Below the pieces are notes generated by a model, which saw nothing but the letters and a program-made list of their open reading frames with translations, had not been told where the DNA came from and made no database searches. DNA of 64,000 bases, from contig NZ_NOXU01000030.1 in NCBI RefSeq assembly GCF_002251795.1, positions 248,001 through 312,000 on the forward strand, in the 5' to 3' direction. Made by a program: the position numbers and the translations under genes. The stretch is from Niveispirillum lacus. Its GTDB lineage: Bacteria; Pseudomonadota; Alphaproteobacteria; Azospirillales; Azospirillaceae. This document shows positions 8,509-16,851 of the stretch, piece after piece (position 1 is the stretch's first letter; every line of letters begins with the position of its first letter).

Positions 8509-8985
8509 ATGTCCGAACAAGACCAGTATTTCCTGTCGCTCGCCGCCGACCTGTCCCGTCAGGGCATGGAAGGCGGGCAGGGCGGGCCGTTCGGCTCGGT
8601 GGTGGTGATGGCGGGGCACGTGGTCGGGCGTGGCTGCAACCAGGTCACCTCCAGCAATGATCCCACCGCCCATGCCGAAGTGGTGGCCATCCGCGACGCC
8701 TGCCGCAATCTGGGCCGGTTCGATCTGCGCGGGGCGGTGCTTTATGCCAGTTGCGAACCCTGCCCGATGTGTCTGGCGTCGGCCCTGTGGGCGCGGGTGG
8801 ATCGTATCGTCTATGCCAATGACCGGTTCCAGGCGGCCGCCATCGGTTTTGATGACGCCCTGATCTATGAACAGGTGGCAGCCGCCCCGGACCGGCGGAT
8901 CATTCCCTGTGACCACCGGCCCAATGATGATGCCCTGTCCGTGTTCACGGACTGGACGGCCAAGGCTGACCGCGTACCCTATTGA
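8509..8985 (+). CDS. guaD: Guanine deaminase-like nucleoside/base deaminase
   Basis: 158 residues of the cytidine-deaminase fold. The zinc site is complete: H55-A-E57 (E57 the proton shuttle) and P84-C85-P-M-C88. SNDPTAHAEV and the order GFDDALIYEQV, DDALSVFTDW and a final PY resemble Bacillus GuaD, which deaminates guanine to xanthine, more closely than TadA. tRNA-type TadA proteins lack this tail. The stop at 8985 lies close to the nicotinamidase gene downstream, so the two purine/pyridine salvage genes are probably co-transcribed. Confidence 0.85.
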   Translation: MSEQDQYFLSLAADLSRQGMEGGQGGPFGSVVVMAGHVVGRGCNQVTSSNDPTAHAEVVAIRDACRNLGRFDLRGAVLYASCEPCPMCLASALWARVDRIVYANDRFQAAAIGFDDALIYEQVAAAPDRRIIPCDHRPNDDALSVFTDWTAKADRVPY

Positions 8986-9011
8986 TATCAGCCGCAAGCG
9001 GGGGAAGGGTG

Positions 9012-9644
9012 ATGGTGACGCTGTGTGCGACCGATCTGCTGGTCCTGGTCGATATCCAGAATGATTTCTGCCCCGGCGGTGCCCTGGCCGTGGCCGATGG
9101 CGATGCGGTGGTGCCGCTGGCCAATGATCTGGCCCGGCGGTTCCAGGCAGCGGGCGCCGGTGTCGTCCTGACCCAGGATTGGCACCCGCCCGGCCATGCC
9201 AGCTTTGCCGACAATCATCCGGGCGCCCAGCCCTTCCAGACCATCCGCCTGCCTTATGGTGAGCAGACCCTGTGGCCCGCCCATTGTGTGCAGGGCACGG
9301 CGGGGGCCGAATTTCATGCCGGGCTGGATGTTCCCATGGCATCGCTGGTGATGCGCAAGGGGTTCCGCCCCGCAATCGACAGCTATTCCGCCTTTTTCGA
9401 GAATGACCGGCACACCCCCACGGGCCTGGCCGGTTATTGCCGGGAACGGGGCTTCACGCGCCTGTTCTTTGCCGGTCTGGCCACTGATTTCTGTGTCGCC
9501 TTCTCCGCCGAGGATGCGGCGCGGGCGGGTTTCACGTCGGTCCTGTTGACGGGGGCCAGCCGGGCCATCGACCTGAACGGGTCGCTGGATGCGGCGCTGG
9601 CGCGGCTGGCGCTGGCCGGGGTGACGGTGATGGAGAGGATCTGA
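9012..9644 (+). CDS. pncA: Nicotinamidase
   Basis: Hydrolyses nicotinamide to nicotinate for NAD salvage. Starting at ATG 9012 (GGGGAAGGG directly upstream) gives 210 residues; an in-frame TTG at 8982 would overlap the deaminase and is less likely. The catalytic triad is D14 (VDIQNDF), K116 (MRKGF) and C161 (LATDFCV). Metal ligands D56, H58 and H62 lie in DWHPPGHASF, with H91 in WPAHCVQG. Length is normal for PncA. It follows guaD by 26 bp. Confidence 0.93.
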   Translation: MVTLCATDLLVLVDIQNDFCPGGALAVADGDAVVPLANDLARRFQAAGAGVVLTQDWHPPGHASFADNHPGAQPFQTIRLPYGEQTLWPAHCVQGTAGAEFHAGLDVPMASLVMRKGFRPAIDSYSAFFENDRHTPTGLAGYCRERGFTRLFFAGLATDFCVAFSAEDAARAGFTSVLLTGASRAIDLNGSLDAALARLALAGVTVMERI

Positions 9645-9746
9645 CAGAAACAGGGCGGGAGGCAGAGGCATGAAAGCGTCACTTTTCTTCCGGTCCTGAA
9701 CCGATTATGTCGCCTGGGTAATGGTTTCGCACCGGCTGGAGGTTGC

Positions 9747-10469
9747 GTGCAGCTTTCTGTTCTGATCCCGGTCCTGGATGAACAGGACAATATCCTGCCG
9801 CTGCTGGAGGAGCTTTATGCCGCCTTGGCGGCGGGCCCGGCCTTTGAAGTGCTGGTCATTGACGACGGCTCCACCGACGCCACCCCCGTCCGGGTGCAGC
9901 AGGTCCTGCCAGCCTATCCTACGCTGCGCCTGATCCGCCATGCCCGCCGCGCCGGGAAAAGTGCGGCCCTGGTCACCGGGGCGCATGCGGCCCAGGGCGC
10001 GTGGCTGGTGTTCATGGATGGCGACCGACAGAATGATCCCGCCGACATCCCCGCCCTGATCGACCTTGTGCAGGGGGATGATGATCTGGCCCTGGTCAAT
10101 GGGGTGCGGCATCAGCGACAGGACACATTGTCCAAGCGTTTGGCCTCCCGCGCTGCCAATGCCATTCGCCGCACCCTCCTGCGCGATGACTGCCCCGATA
10201 CCGGGTCGGGTCTGAAGCTGATCCGCCGTGACCTGTTCTTGGACCTGCCCGCCATCGATTGCCTGCACCGGTTTATCCCGGCCTTTGTGAAGGGACGGGG
10301 GCGGGCCTATGCCAATCTGCCCGTAACGGACCGGCCGCGCATTTCCGGCCTGTCCAAATACACCAACCTGCATCGCGCGGCGGTGGGTGTCTGGGATCTG
10401 TTTGGGGTCATGTGGCTGTTGCGTCGTCAGAAGCGGCCGGGTGCCGCAACCGAGGTCTTGGCACCATGA
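9747..10469 (+). CDS. Family 2 glycosyltransferase, polyprenyl-phosphate sugar synthase type
   Basis: 240 residues starting at GTG 9747, with GGAGG five bases upstream. It has the GT-A nucleotide-binding VLVIDDGSTDATP block near residue 40 and the DxD motif in FMDGDRQNDP near residue 95. It resembles dolichyl-phosphate mannose synthase and ArnC-like enzymes, but stops without the C-terminal membrane anchor many of these have. It probably loads a sugar onto undecaprenyl phosphate. Its stop overlaps the next start (ATGA at 10466), and that gene in turn overlaps the GT39 gene, giving a three-gene operon. Confidence 0.85.
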   Translation: MQLSVLIPVLDEQDNILPLLEELYAALAAGPAFEVLVIDDGSTDATPVRVQQVLPAYPTLRLIRHARRAGKSAALVTGAHAAQGAWLVFMDGDRQNDPADIPALIDLVQGDDDLALVNGVRHQRQDTLSKRLASRAANAIRRTLLRDDCPDTGSGLKLIRRDLFLDLPAIDCLHRFIPAFVKGRGRAYANLPVTDRPRISGLSKYTNLHRAAVGVWDLFGVMWLLRRQKRPGAATEVLAP

Positions 10470-10780
10470 TCTGGACCCAATTGAACCAATGGTGGCACGC
10501 CGCCGTCGATGGTCAGGAATGGCTGGTCCTGTTCGGCCTGTCGGCGCAGGCCATGTTCATGATGCGGTTTGTTGTGCAATGGATCAGTTCGGAACGTGCG
10601 GGCCGCAGCATGATGCCGGTCGCCTTCTGGTGGTTCAGCCTGGGCGGCGGACTGCTGCTGACCATCTATGGTTTTCTCAAACATGAGTTGGTGATCATTG
10701 CCGGGCAGTTGCCGGCCCTGATCATCTATTCCCGCAACCTGCATCTGATCCACCGCGAACGGCGGGGGGTGGGGGCATGA
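10466..10780 (+). CDS. LAB_N (lipid A biosynthesis N-terminal-like) membrane protein
   Basis: 104 residues with about three membrane segments: LVLFGLSAQAMFMMRFVVQW, MPVAFWWFSLGGGLLLTIYG and IIAGQLPALIIYSRNLHLI. The QW-SE-R-S-P-FW-S pattern is that of the LAB_N domain found fused to some LpxB proteins or free-standing. The start at ATG 10466 overlaps the preceding stop, and its own end overlaps the next start at 10777. Known family members have no settled function. The position between a polyprenyl-sugar synthase and a GT39 transferase suggests a helper or flippase role, which is inference. Confidence 0.85.
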   Translation: MIWTQLNQWWHAAVDGQEWLVLFGLSAQAMFMMRFVVQWISSERAGRSMMPVAFWWFSLGGGLLLTIYGFLKHELVIIAGQLPALIIYSRNLHLIHRERRGVGA

Positions 10781-12432
10781 GCGCCTATCGCGCAATAGGC
10801 CGCCCGCACTGGCTGCTGCTGGCCCTGCTGGCGGTTGCGGCGTTCATGCCAGGTTTTTTCACCATCCCGCCCTTCGATCGGGATGAAAGCCGCTATATCC
10901 AGGCCAGCCATCAGATGCTGGAAACCGGCGACTTTGTCGATATCCGGTTCCAGGACGAAGCGCGGCACAAGAAACCCGTGGGCATCTACTGGATGCAGGC
11001 GGCGACGGTGCATCTGCTGACAGGGGGAGAGGATACGGGACCGGTCTGGATGTACAGGCTGCCGTCGCTGATCGGCGCCATCGCCGCCGTGCTGCTGACC
11101 GCTTGGGTGGGACTGGCGCTGTTCGGGCCGGGGGCGGGCGCCATCGCCGCCATGATGATGGCGACCTGCGTCATCCTGGGCGTGGAAGCCCGTATGGCCA
11201 AGACGGACGCGGTACAGTTGGCCTGTGTGCTGGGCTGCTTTGGTGTGCTGGCGCGGGCTTATCTGCGGCCTGACCGGGCGCTGCCCTTGCCAACGGCGCT
11301 GCTGTTCTGGGTCGCGCTGGGCGTCGGGGTGCTGGTCAAGGGCGTGATCTTGATGGTGGTCGGCACCGCCATCCTGGCTCTGTGGTTGATCGACCGGGAA
11401 GTCTGGTGGGTGCGCCGTCTGCGCCCGGCCCTGGGTCTGCCGCTGTTCCTGGCCGTCATTCTTCCCTGGCTGATCGCCATCACCATTGCCACACAAGGGG
11501 CGTTTTTTGGCACGGCGGTTGGGCAAGAATTTCTGGGCAAGGCGGGGACAGGACAGGAAAGCCATGGGGCGCCGCCCGGATATTTCCTGGCGACAGTCTG
11601 GCTCAGCTTCTGGCCCTGGGCGCCCTTGGTCTTCCTGTCGCTGCCGCTGATCTGGGCGCGCCGGCATGAGGTGGCGGTGCGGTTCTGCCTCGCCTGGATC
11701 ATTCCGACCTGGGCGATCCATGAGATGGTGGCGACCAAACTGCCGCATTACACCTTGCCCGTCCTGCCGGCCCTGGCCCTGCTGGCGGCGGCGATGGTCA
11801 TTGGCAGCCGCCGGCCCGCCCTGCCGCGCGGCTGGGTCTGGGCCGCAACGGGCCTGAGCGGGGCCGTGTCGCTGGCCTTTGCCGCGGCCATCGTCGGGTT
11901 CCCGGTGCAGTTGATGGGGCAGGTACAAGCAGGGTCTGTCGTCGGTGCCGTGGCTATCCTGACCGTCGGTGGCCTGACCCTCTGGCTGATCCGCTCAGGG
12001 GCTGGCAATGCCAGCCTTGCCATGGTCGTGGCCACCCTCATGGCCTATGTCGGCATCTTCGCCATGGCTTTGCCAAACCTGGCGCCCATGTGGCTCAGCC
12101 CGCAGGTAAAGCAGGTTGTGGATCAACATAAGCCCTGTTCCGGCAGCATCCTGGCGGCCGGTGGTTATAATGAGCCGTCGATGGTCTTCCTGGTCGGCAC
12201 GCAGACCCGGCTGGGCGGCGGCGAAATGGTGGCCGCCCATCTTCTCTCCGATCCTGCCTGCGCCATTGGCATGGTGACCACAGGGCGGGAAGAGGCGGCG
12301 TTCACCGCCACTTTGCGTGCTGCCGGCCGCGAACCCCGGATGGTCGCCGCCCTCTCCGGCTTCAACTATTCACGGGGCAAGCCGGCGACCTTGCATTTCT
12401 ACATCCTGACGCCGCCGACCGTAGCGCCCTGA
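10777..12432 (+). CDS. GT39 / ArnT-like membrane glycosyltransferase
   Basis: 551 residues with roughly ten or more hydrophobic segments and an early periplasmic loop, PPFDRDESRYIQASHQML, carrying the acidic and Arg residues conserved in ArnT/PMT transferases. RHKKPVGIYWMQA is also typical. Enzymes of this group move a sugar from undecaprenyl phosphate to lipid A or another outer acceptor. The C-terminal ~130 residues look soluble and periplasmic. It overlaps the LAB_N gene by 4 bp. With the upstream GT2 it forms a minimal lipid-linked sugar transfer module; sugar and acceptor are unknown. Confidence 0.85.
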   Translation: MSAYRAIGRPHWLLLALLAVAAFMPGFFTIPPFDRDESRYIQASHQMLETGDFVDIRFQDEARHKKPVGIYWMQAATVHLLTGGEDTGPVWMYRLPSLIGAIAAVLLTAWVGLALFGPGAGAIAAMMMATCVILGVEARMAKTDAVQLACVLGCFGVLARAYLRPDRALPLPTALLFWVALGVGVLVKGVILMVVGTAILALWLIDREVWWVRRLRPALGLPLFLAVILPWLIAITIATQGAFFGTAVGQEFLGKAGTGQESHGAPPGYFLATVWLSFWPWAPLVFLSLPLIWARRHEVAVRFCLAWIIPTWAIHEMVATKLPHYTLPVLPALALLAAAMVIGSRRPALPRGWVWAATGLSGAVSLAFAAAIVGFPVQLMGQVQAGSVVGAVAILTVGGLTLWLIRSGAGNASLAMVVATLMAYVGIFAMALPNLAPMWLSPQVKQVVDQHKPCSGSILAAGGYNEPSMVFLVGTQTRLGGGEMVAAHLLSDPACAIGMVTTGREEAAFTATLRAAGREPRMVAALSGFNYSRGKPATLHFYILTPPTVAP

Positions 12433-12510
12433 TCCCGGACCAAACCCTTTCCTGACGGGGGTGCCTGCTGCTATCAAGGCGGCCACATCATTCTGGGAAT
12501 GGAGGACACC

Positions 12511-12978
12511 ATGGCGGGGCGTATTGATGCGCGTCTGGCTGAACTGACGATCGAGTTGCCGAAGGCTGCCGTACCGCTGGCCGCCTATGTGCCCGCTGTG
12601 CGTACCGGCAACCAGCTTTTCATCTCCGGTCAGGTGCCGATGTGGAACGGCGAGTTGCGCCATGTTGGTAAGCTGGGCGCGGGTTACAGCATCGAGGACG
12701 GGCGCGAGGCGGCCCGCGTCTGTGCGCTCAACATTATTGCCCAGGCCAAGTTGGCGCTGGACGGCGATCTGGACCGGATCGTTCGGGTGGTGAAGCTGGT
12801 GGGTTTTGTGAATTCCACGGGCGACTTCAACGACCAACCCAAGGTGATCAACGGCGCCTCGGAACTGTTCGGTGAGATTTTTGGCGATGCCGGCAAACAT
12901 GCCCGCTCTGCCGTCTCGGCGGCGTCGCTGCCCTTTGGTGTCGCGGTGGAGATCGAGGCCATTCTGGAAGTGGCGTAA
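12511..12978 (+). CDS. RidA family protein (YjgF/UK114-like)
   Basis: 155 residues. ATG 12511 is preferred over ATG 12499 because GGAGGA (12501-12506) sits just before it. The Rid fold is shown by LFISGQVP, VVKLVGFVNSTGDF and the C-terminal HARSAVSAASLPFGVAVEIEA, with the conserved Arg that in RidA orients the imine substrate. Longer-type family members like this one are often annotated as enamine/imine deaminase relatives, but not all have activity. It is monocistronic between the glycosyltransferase operon and the DUF482 gene. Confidence 0.88.
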   Translation: MAGRIDARLAELTIELPKAAVPLAAYVPAVRTGNQLFISGQVPMWNGELRHVGKLGAGYSIEDGREAARVCALNIIAQAKLALDGDLDRIVRVVKLVGFVNSTGDFNDQPKVINGASELFGEIFGDAGKHARSAVSAASLPFGVAVEIEAILEVA

Positions 12979-13066
12979 GGCCTTATCCCAAACGGGCGGT
13001 GTCGTGGCGCTTGGCCTTGGCCCCGCCCGTTCTATATCCTGATCCTGCAACAGGACGGCGACACCC

Positions 13067-14242
13067 ATGCCCGACGGTCAGGACCTGGACAATATCAGTA
13101 TTGATCTGGTTGAAGACATCCGCCGACTTCCGGCATCCGACTGGGATGCCTGTCTGCTGGACACGCCCGGCGGTGCCGATAATCCGTTTCTGCGTCATAC
13201 TTTTCTAGCTGCGCTGGAAAGTAGCGGATCGGTGGGTGGCAATACGGGATGGGACCCCCGCCATGTGGCCGTGCGCGATGAGGGGGGGCGCCTTGTCGGT
13301 GTCGCCCCGCTTTATGTCAAGTATCACTCCTATGGCGAATATGTCTTCGACCATGGCTGGGCCAATGCCCTGGACCAGGCGGGCGGCCGCTATTACCCCA
13401 AGCTGCTATCGGCGGTGCCATTCACCCCTGTGACTGGTCCGCGCCTGCTGGTCCGTGCCGATGCACCGCCGGGCATCCCTGCGGCCATCATTGCCACGCT
13501 GGCCGGCCTGACGCGCCGTAATGATCTGTCCGGCGCCCATGTCACGTTCCCCAATCAGGCGGACCATGACCGTCTGGTCGAGGCCGGCTGGCTGTCGCGC
13601 ATTGGCACGCAATATCATTGGGACAATCGCGGTTACCGCAGCTTTGAGGATTTCTTGGGCGCCTTCAGCAGTCGCAAGCGCAAGATGGTGCGCAAGGAAC
13701 GCCAGTCGGTCACCGACAGCGGTCTGGAACTGCTGACCCTGACCGGTACGGATATCCGGGAAGAACATTGGGATGCGTTTGACCGGCTCTATCGGTCCAC
13801 GTCCGACCGTAAATGGGGCTCGCCCTACCTGACCCGTGACTTCTTTTTCCAGTTGGGCCAGGGCATGGCAGACCGGGTGGTGCTGGTCATGGCGCGTGAT
13901 GGTGGGCGTTGGGTTGGTGGGGCGCTGAACATGCTGGGCGAAACCACCCTCTATGGCCGGAACTGGGGCGGGTCGGAGACCTATCCGTTCCTGCATTTCG
14001 AGGCCTGTTATTACCGTGCCATTGATTTTGCCATTGAACGGGGCCTGAACCGGGTGGAAGCGGGCGCCCAGGGGGAACACAAAATCCAGCGCGGCTATCT
14101 GCCCGTAAAGACCTTTTCCGCCCACTACCTTGCTCATCGTGGCCTGCGTTATGCCGTTACCGATTTCCTGTTGAAGGAACGGGCCGCGATGGAAGCCCAT
14201 ATTGCTGACCTGATGGCGGAAAGCCCCTATCGTCAGGCGTGA
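13067..14242 (+). CDS. DUF482 / COG3146 GNAT-fold protein
   Basis: 391 residues. LVGVAPLYVKYHSYGEYVFDHGWA near residue 85 and GALNMLGETTLYGRNWGG followed by LHFEACYY-AIDFAIERGLNRVEAGAQGEHK (quoted in parts) are hallmarks of the COG3146 family. The domain is a double GNAT fold like FemX/MurM, suggesting transfer of an aminoacyl or acyl group, possibly in peptidoglycan or small-molecule modification. The real substrate is not known. It stands between RidA and the sigma-54 promoter of the TPR-methyltransferase gene. Confidence 0.85.
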   Translation: MPDGQDLDNISIDLVEDIRRLPASDWDACLLDTPGGADNPFLRHTFLAALESSGSVGGNTGWDPRHVAVRDEGGRLVGVAPLYVKYHSYGEYVFDHGWANALDQAGGRYYPKLLSAVPFTPVTGPRLLVRADAPPGIPAAIIATLAGLTRRNDLSGAHVTFPNQADHDRLVEAGWLSRIGTQYHWDNRGYRSFEDFLGAFSSRKRKMVRKERQSVTDSGLELLTLTGTDIREEHWDAFDRLYRSTSDRKWGSPYLTRDFFFQLGQGMADRVVLVMARDGGRWVGGALNMLGETTLYGRNWGGSETYPFLHFEACYYRAIDFAIERGLNRVEAGAQGEHKIQRGYLPVKTFSAHYLAHRGLRYAVTDFLLKERAAMEAHIADLMAESPYRQA

Positions 14243-14350
14243 CAGATTTGCCGGGATGGGAGCGGAAAAATCCGCCCGCCCTGCGCACGGCCGACCCGGC
14301 ATCTTTTGCCTGACCGCCCGAAAACATTGGATTTACGGGAATTTCCGCTG

Positions 14351-14367
14351 TTGGCACGTCCCTTGCT
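14351..14367 (+). promoter_or_regulatory. Sigma-54 (RpoN) -24/-12 promoter, full consensus
   Basis: TTGGCACG-TCCC-TTGCT matches YTGGCACG-N4-TTGCW at every position, with exactly 10 bases between the invariant GG (14353-14354) and GC (14365-14366). It lies 64 bp before the TPR-methyltransferase start at 14431, on the correct strand and in a non-coding gap. Confidence 0.88.
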
Positions 14368-14430
14368 GTTTAGGCCACGAACCGATTTGGCCCGGAGGGG
14401 CCGTAAAGCGCCAAGCCAAGGAGCACCCCC

Positions 14431-16053
14431 ATGTCCTTCGTCCAGGATTGCGTCAGCATCTCCCGTCAGCACCTGATGGCCGGTTACCTGGCCGAAGCCG
14501 AAATGAGCTGCCGCACGGCGCTGCAGGCCGAACCGGCCCATTCGGAAGCCACCCACCTGCTGGGCATCATCGCGCTGCGTTCCAACCGCGCGGCAGAGGC
14601 GAACGAGCTGTTCTCCAAGGCCATCGCGCTGGATGGCGCCAAGGCCGAATTTCATAACAGCCGCGGCGTCCTGATGTATGGCTGCCGCCGGTTCGAGGAA
14701 GCGGAGGTCGAATTCGCCCAGGCTGTGGCCCTGGATGACGGCGACCCGCTGTCCCATAACAATCTGGGTAATGCACTGCGCGCCCAGGGCAAGCTGGCCG
14801 AGGCCGAGCCCTGCTTCCGTAAGGCCGTGGAACTCCGCCCCGCCTATGCCGAGGCGCACAATAACCTGGGCAACACGCTGCGGGAGATGGGCAGCCTGGC
14901 CGAGGCGGAATTCTGTTTCCGCCACTCCCTGGCCCTGCGTCCCAAGAACCTGGACGCGGCCTACAATCTTGCGGCCCTGCTGCTCTATACGGATCGCCTG
15001 GATGAGGCCGGCCGCCTGTTTGCCAATGTTCTGGCGGGCGATCCCAGCCGGGCAGAGGCTGCCATCGGTCTGGCCCAGGTGTTCCAGGGCCAGGGCCGCA
15101 TTGACGATGCCATCGCGCTCTTGACCGGTGCCCATAACCGGATGCCGGACAATGCCGCCGTGCTGTTCGCCCTGCAATTGCTGCGCTCCACCCAGATCCC
15201 TGCGTGGCATATTCCGATGATCAACGATCATGAGCGCAACGACGCCTATGAGGCGGCCCTGCTGAACAATGTGAGGCCGGGGGATACAGTGCTGGAGATC
15301 GGCACGGGTTCCGCCCTGGTTGCCATGATGGCGGCGCGCGCTGGTGCCGGCCATGTCTATACCTGTGAGATGCACAAGCCGCTGGTCGATGTGGCGCGGG
15401 AGACGGTGGCGCTGAATGGCTATGGTAAGCACATCACCGTCATCGGCAAGAAATCCACCGATCTGGTGGTGGGGCAGGATATGCCGGAAAAGGCCGATGT
15501 CTTTGTGTCCGAACTGATCAATGTCGGCATGCTGGCGCCTGATATGCTGACCATTCTCCAGCATGCCCGCCAGAACCTGCTGAAGCCCGATGCCAAGATC
15601 ATTCCGGCGGCGGCCACCGTCTATGCCTCGCTGATCCAGGCCGACGATATGCGCCGCATCAGCCCGGTGCGCACCATTTCCGGCTTTGATATGTCCCGGT
15701 TCGACCAGTTCCGCACGCCGGGCTACTGCACCATCGATCTGGCCGCCGACGCGCATCGTATGCTGTCAGAGCCCGAGAAAGCCTGGTACTTCGATTTTTA
15801 CAAGAACATGCCCGACAGCGATGCCAAAGTCCTTACGGTCAAGGCGTCTGAAACGGGTGTCGCCCATGGTGTGGCCTTCTGGTTCGACCTGCACATGGAT
15901 GAGAAGGTCGACTACCAGTCCAAGTCGCCGACCCGCACCAACCACTGGAAGCAGGCCGTGTATTTCTTCAATCACGACCTGCCGGTCGTGAAGGGCCAGC
16001 CGGTGATGATTGGCACGGGTTATGACCGGACGCAGATCCACTTCTATATCTGA
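14431..16053 (+). CDS. TPR protein with PRMT-like methyltransferase domain (paralogue 1)
   Basis: 540 residues. About six TPR units fill residues ~5-245 (e.g. AYAEAHNNLGNTLREMGSLA). A bridge WHIPMINDHERNDAYEAA (259-276) leads to a class I methyltransferase with SAM motif VLEIGTGSALVAMMAARAGA (from 287) and an acidic CEMHK after it. The PRMT double-E loop is SELINVGMLAPDM (E361; the second acid is Asp371, not Glu). This order of TPRs then methyltransferase resembles eukaryotic PRMT9. AAGGAG is seven bases before ATG 14431. Substrate unknown; protein arginine is the obvious candidate. A 440-residue paralogue lies at 33847. Expression is probably RpoN-dependent. Confidence 0.85.
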   Translation: MSFVQDCVSISRQHLMAGYLAEAEMSCRTALQAEPAHSEATHLLGIIALRSNRAAEANELFSKAIALDGAKAEFHNSRGVLMYGCRRFEEAEVEFAQAVALDDGDPLSHNNLGNALRAQGKLAEAEPCFRKAVELRPAYAEAHNNLGNTLREMGSLAEAEFCFRHSLALRPKNLDAAYNLAALLLYTDRLDEAGRLFANVLAGDPSRAEAAIGLAQVFQGQGRIDDAIALLTGAHNRMPDNAAVLFALQLLRSTQIPAWHIPMINDHERNDAYEAALLNNVRPGDTVLEIGTGSALVAMMAARAGAGHVYTCEMHKPLVDVARETVALNGYGKHITVIGKKSTDLVVGQDMPEKADVFVSELINVGMLAPDMLTILQHARQNLLKPDAKIIPAAATVYASLIQADDMRRISPVRTISGFDMSRFDQFRTPGYCTIDLAADAHRMLSEPEKAWYFDFYKNMPDSDAKVLTVKASETGVAHGVAFWFDLHMDEKVDYQSKSPTRTNHWKQAVYFFNHDLPVVKGQPVMIGTGYDRTQIHFYI

Positions 16054-16071
16054 ACTTCTGATGCGGACGTG

Positions 16072-16098
16072 CCAACGGTCATTCTCCATGACCGTTGG
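16072..16098 (+). terminator. Hairpin after the TPR-methyltransferase gene
   Basis: CCAACGGTCAT (16072-16082) pairs perfectly with ATGACCGTTGG (16088-16098), 11 bp with a 5-base loop, 18 bp after the stop codon. No T-tract follows, so it may stabilise the mRNA 3' end rather than terminate alone. Confidence 0.5.
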
Positions 16099-16191
16099 AG
16101 GCCGCCGACCGGCGGCCCGGCGCCCATGCGCCGCAAGCCAAGGGCGCGGACGCGCCCGCCCGGCGTTTGAGGGCGTCCGCGTCAGGTGAAA

Positions 16192-16246
16192 GCAAGGATG
16201 GTTGGGGCTTGATTTCTTGCCGGACCTCAACCCCTATCATCCTTGC
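16192..16246. repeat. Imperfect 16-bp inverted repeat
   Basis: GCAAGGATGGTTGGGG (16192-16207) pairs with the complement of 16231-16246 at 14 of 16 positions, around a 23-base loop. It sits between the hairpin at 16072 and the terminator at 16254. Confidence 0.45.
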
Positions 16247-16253
16247 CCAAAAC

Positions 16254-16291
16254 AAGGGGCGGTGCCAAAAGGGCGCCGCCCTTTGTCTTTT
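16254..16291 (+). terminator. Intrinsic terminator upstream of the thioesterase gene
   Basis: AAGGGGCGGTGCC (16254-16266) and GGCGCCGCCCTTT (16272-16284) form a 13-bp stem with two G-T pairs and an AAAAG loop, followed by GTCTTTT. It ends 21 bp before the thioesterase start and likely ends the TPR-methyltransferase transcript. Confidence 0.65.
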
Positions 16292-16311
16292 CCGCTGTTC
16301 CGGTGCTGTCG

Positions 16312-16851
16312 ATGAATTTGATCCTCCGCCTGCTGCGCGTCGTGCTGGCCGCCCTGCTGTCGCGGCGGCGGGTGGACCCGCTGGGCACGTCGCTGCTGGG
16401 GTTCCGTGTCTGGTTGAATGATATCGACACGAACCTGCACATGAATAATGGCCGGTACTTTACCATCGCCGATCTGGGCCGCGTCGATCTGATGATCCGC
16501 ACGGGCATGTTGAAGATGCTGATGGCCCGCAAATGGGCGCCGGTGCTGGGTGGGGCCATGATCCGGTTCCGGCGGGAGTTGAAGCCGTTTCAGCCCTATC
16601 GCCTGAAAACCCGCGTCCTGTGCTGGGAAGGCAAGTGGATTTACCTGGAACATGTGTTCGAGGCGATGGACGGCCATCTGGCCGCTGTCATTGTCGTGAA
16701 GGGCGTGTTCCTGGAAAGAGGCCGGTCAATCGACACTGCGGTGTTGATGCACCATATGGGCATCGACCTGGAAAGCCCGCCCATGCCCGCCGATATCCGC
16801 GCCTGGCAGGAAGCACAGCAGGCCGCCAGCGACCGGGCGAAGGAAGGGTAG
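16312..16851 (+). CDS. Acyl-CoA thioesterase-like protein (hotdog fold, THEM6-like)
   Basis: 179 residues from ATG 16312. The hotdog pattern is seen in GFRVWLNDIDTNLHMNNGRYF, with the Asp/Asn-rich catalytic helix NLHMNNGRY, and MIRFRRELKPFQPY. The N-terminus has a short hydrophobic stretch (LRLLRVVLAALLS) that may tether it to the membrane, as in THEM6-like proteins. It probably cleaves acyl-CoA thioesters; chain preference is unknown. It is convergent with the prolyl oligopeptidase gene, from which it is separated by a 63-bp tandem duplication and a bidirectional terminator. Confidence 0.85.
   Translation: MNLILRLLRVVLAALLSRRRVDPLGTSLLGFRVWLNDIDTNLHMNNGRYFTIADLGRVDLMIRTGMLKMLMARKWAPVLGGAMIRFRRELKPFQPYRLKTRVLCWEGKWIYLEHVFEAMDGHLAAVIVVKGVFLERGRSIDTAVLMHHMGIDLESPPMPADIRAWQEAQQAASDRAKEG

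Noticed and set aside
9723-9740. Sigma-54-like GG-N10-GC before the GT2 gene
   Set aside because: Neither the -24 nor the -12 box matches beyond the invariant dinucleotides.
10726-11928. Long minus-strand open frame opposite the GT39 gene
   Set aside because: Proline/arginine/histidine-rich shadow of the plus-strand coding sequence, with no domain.
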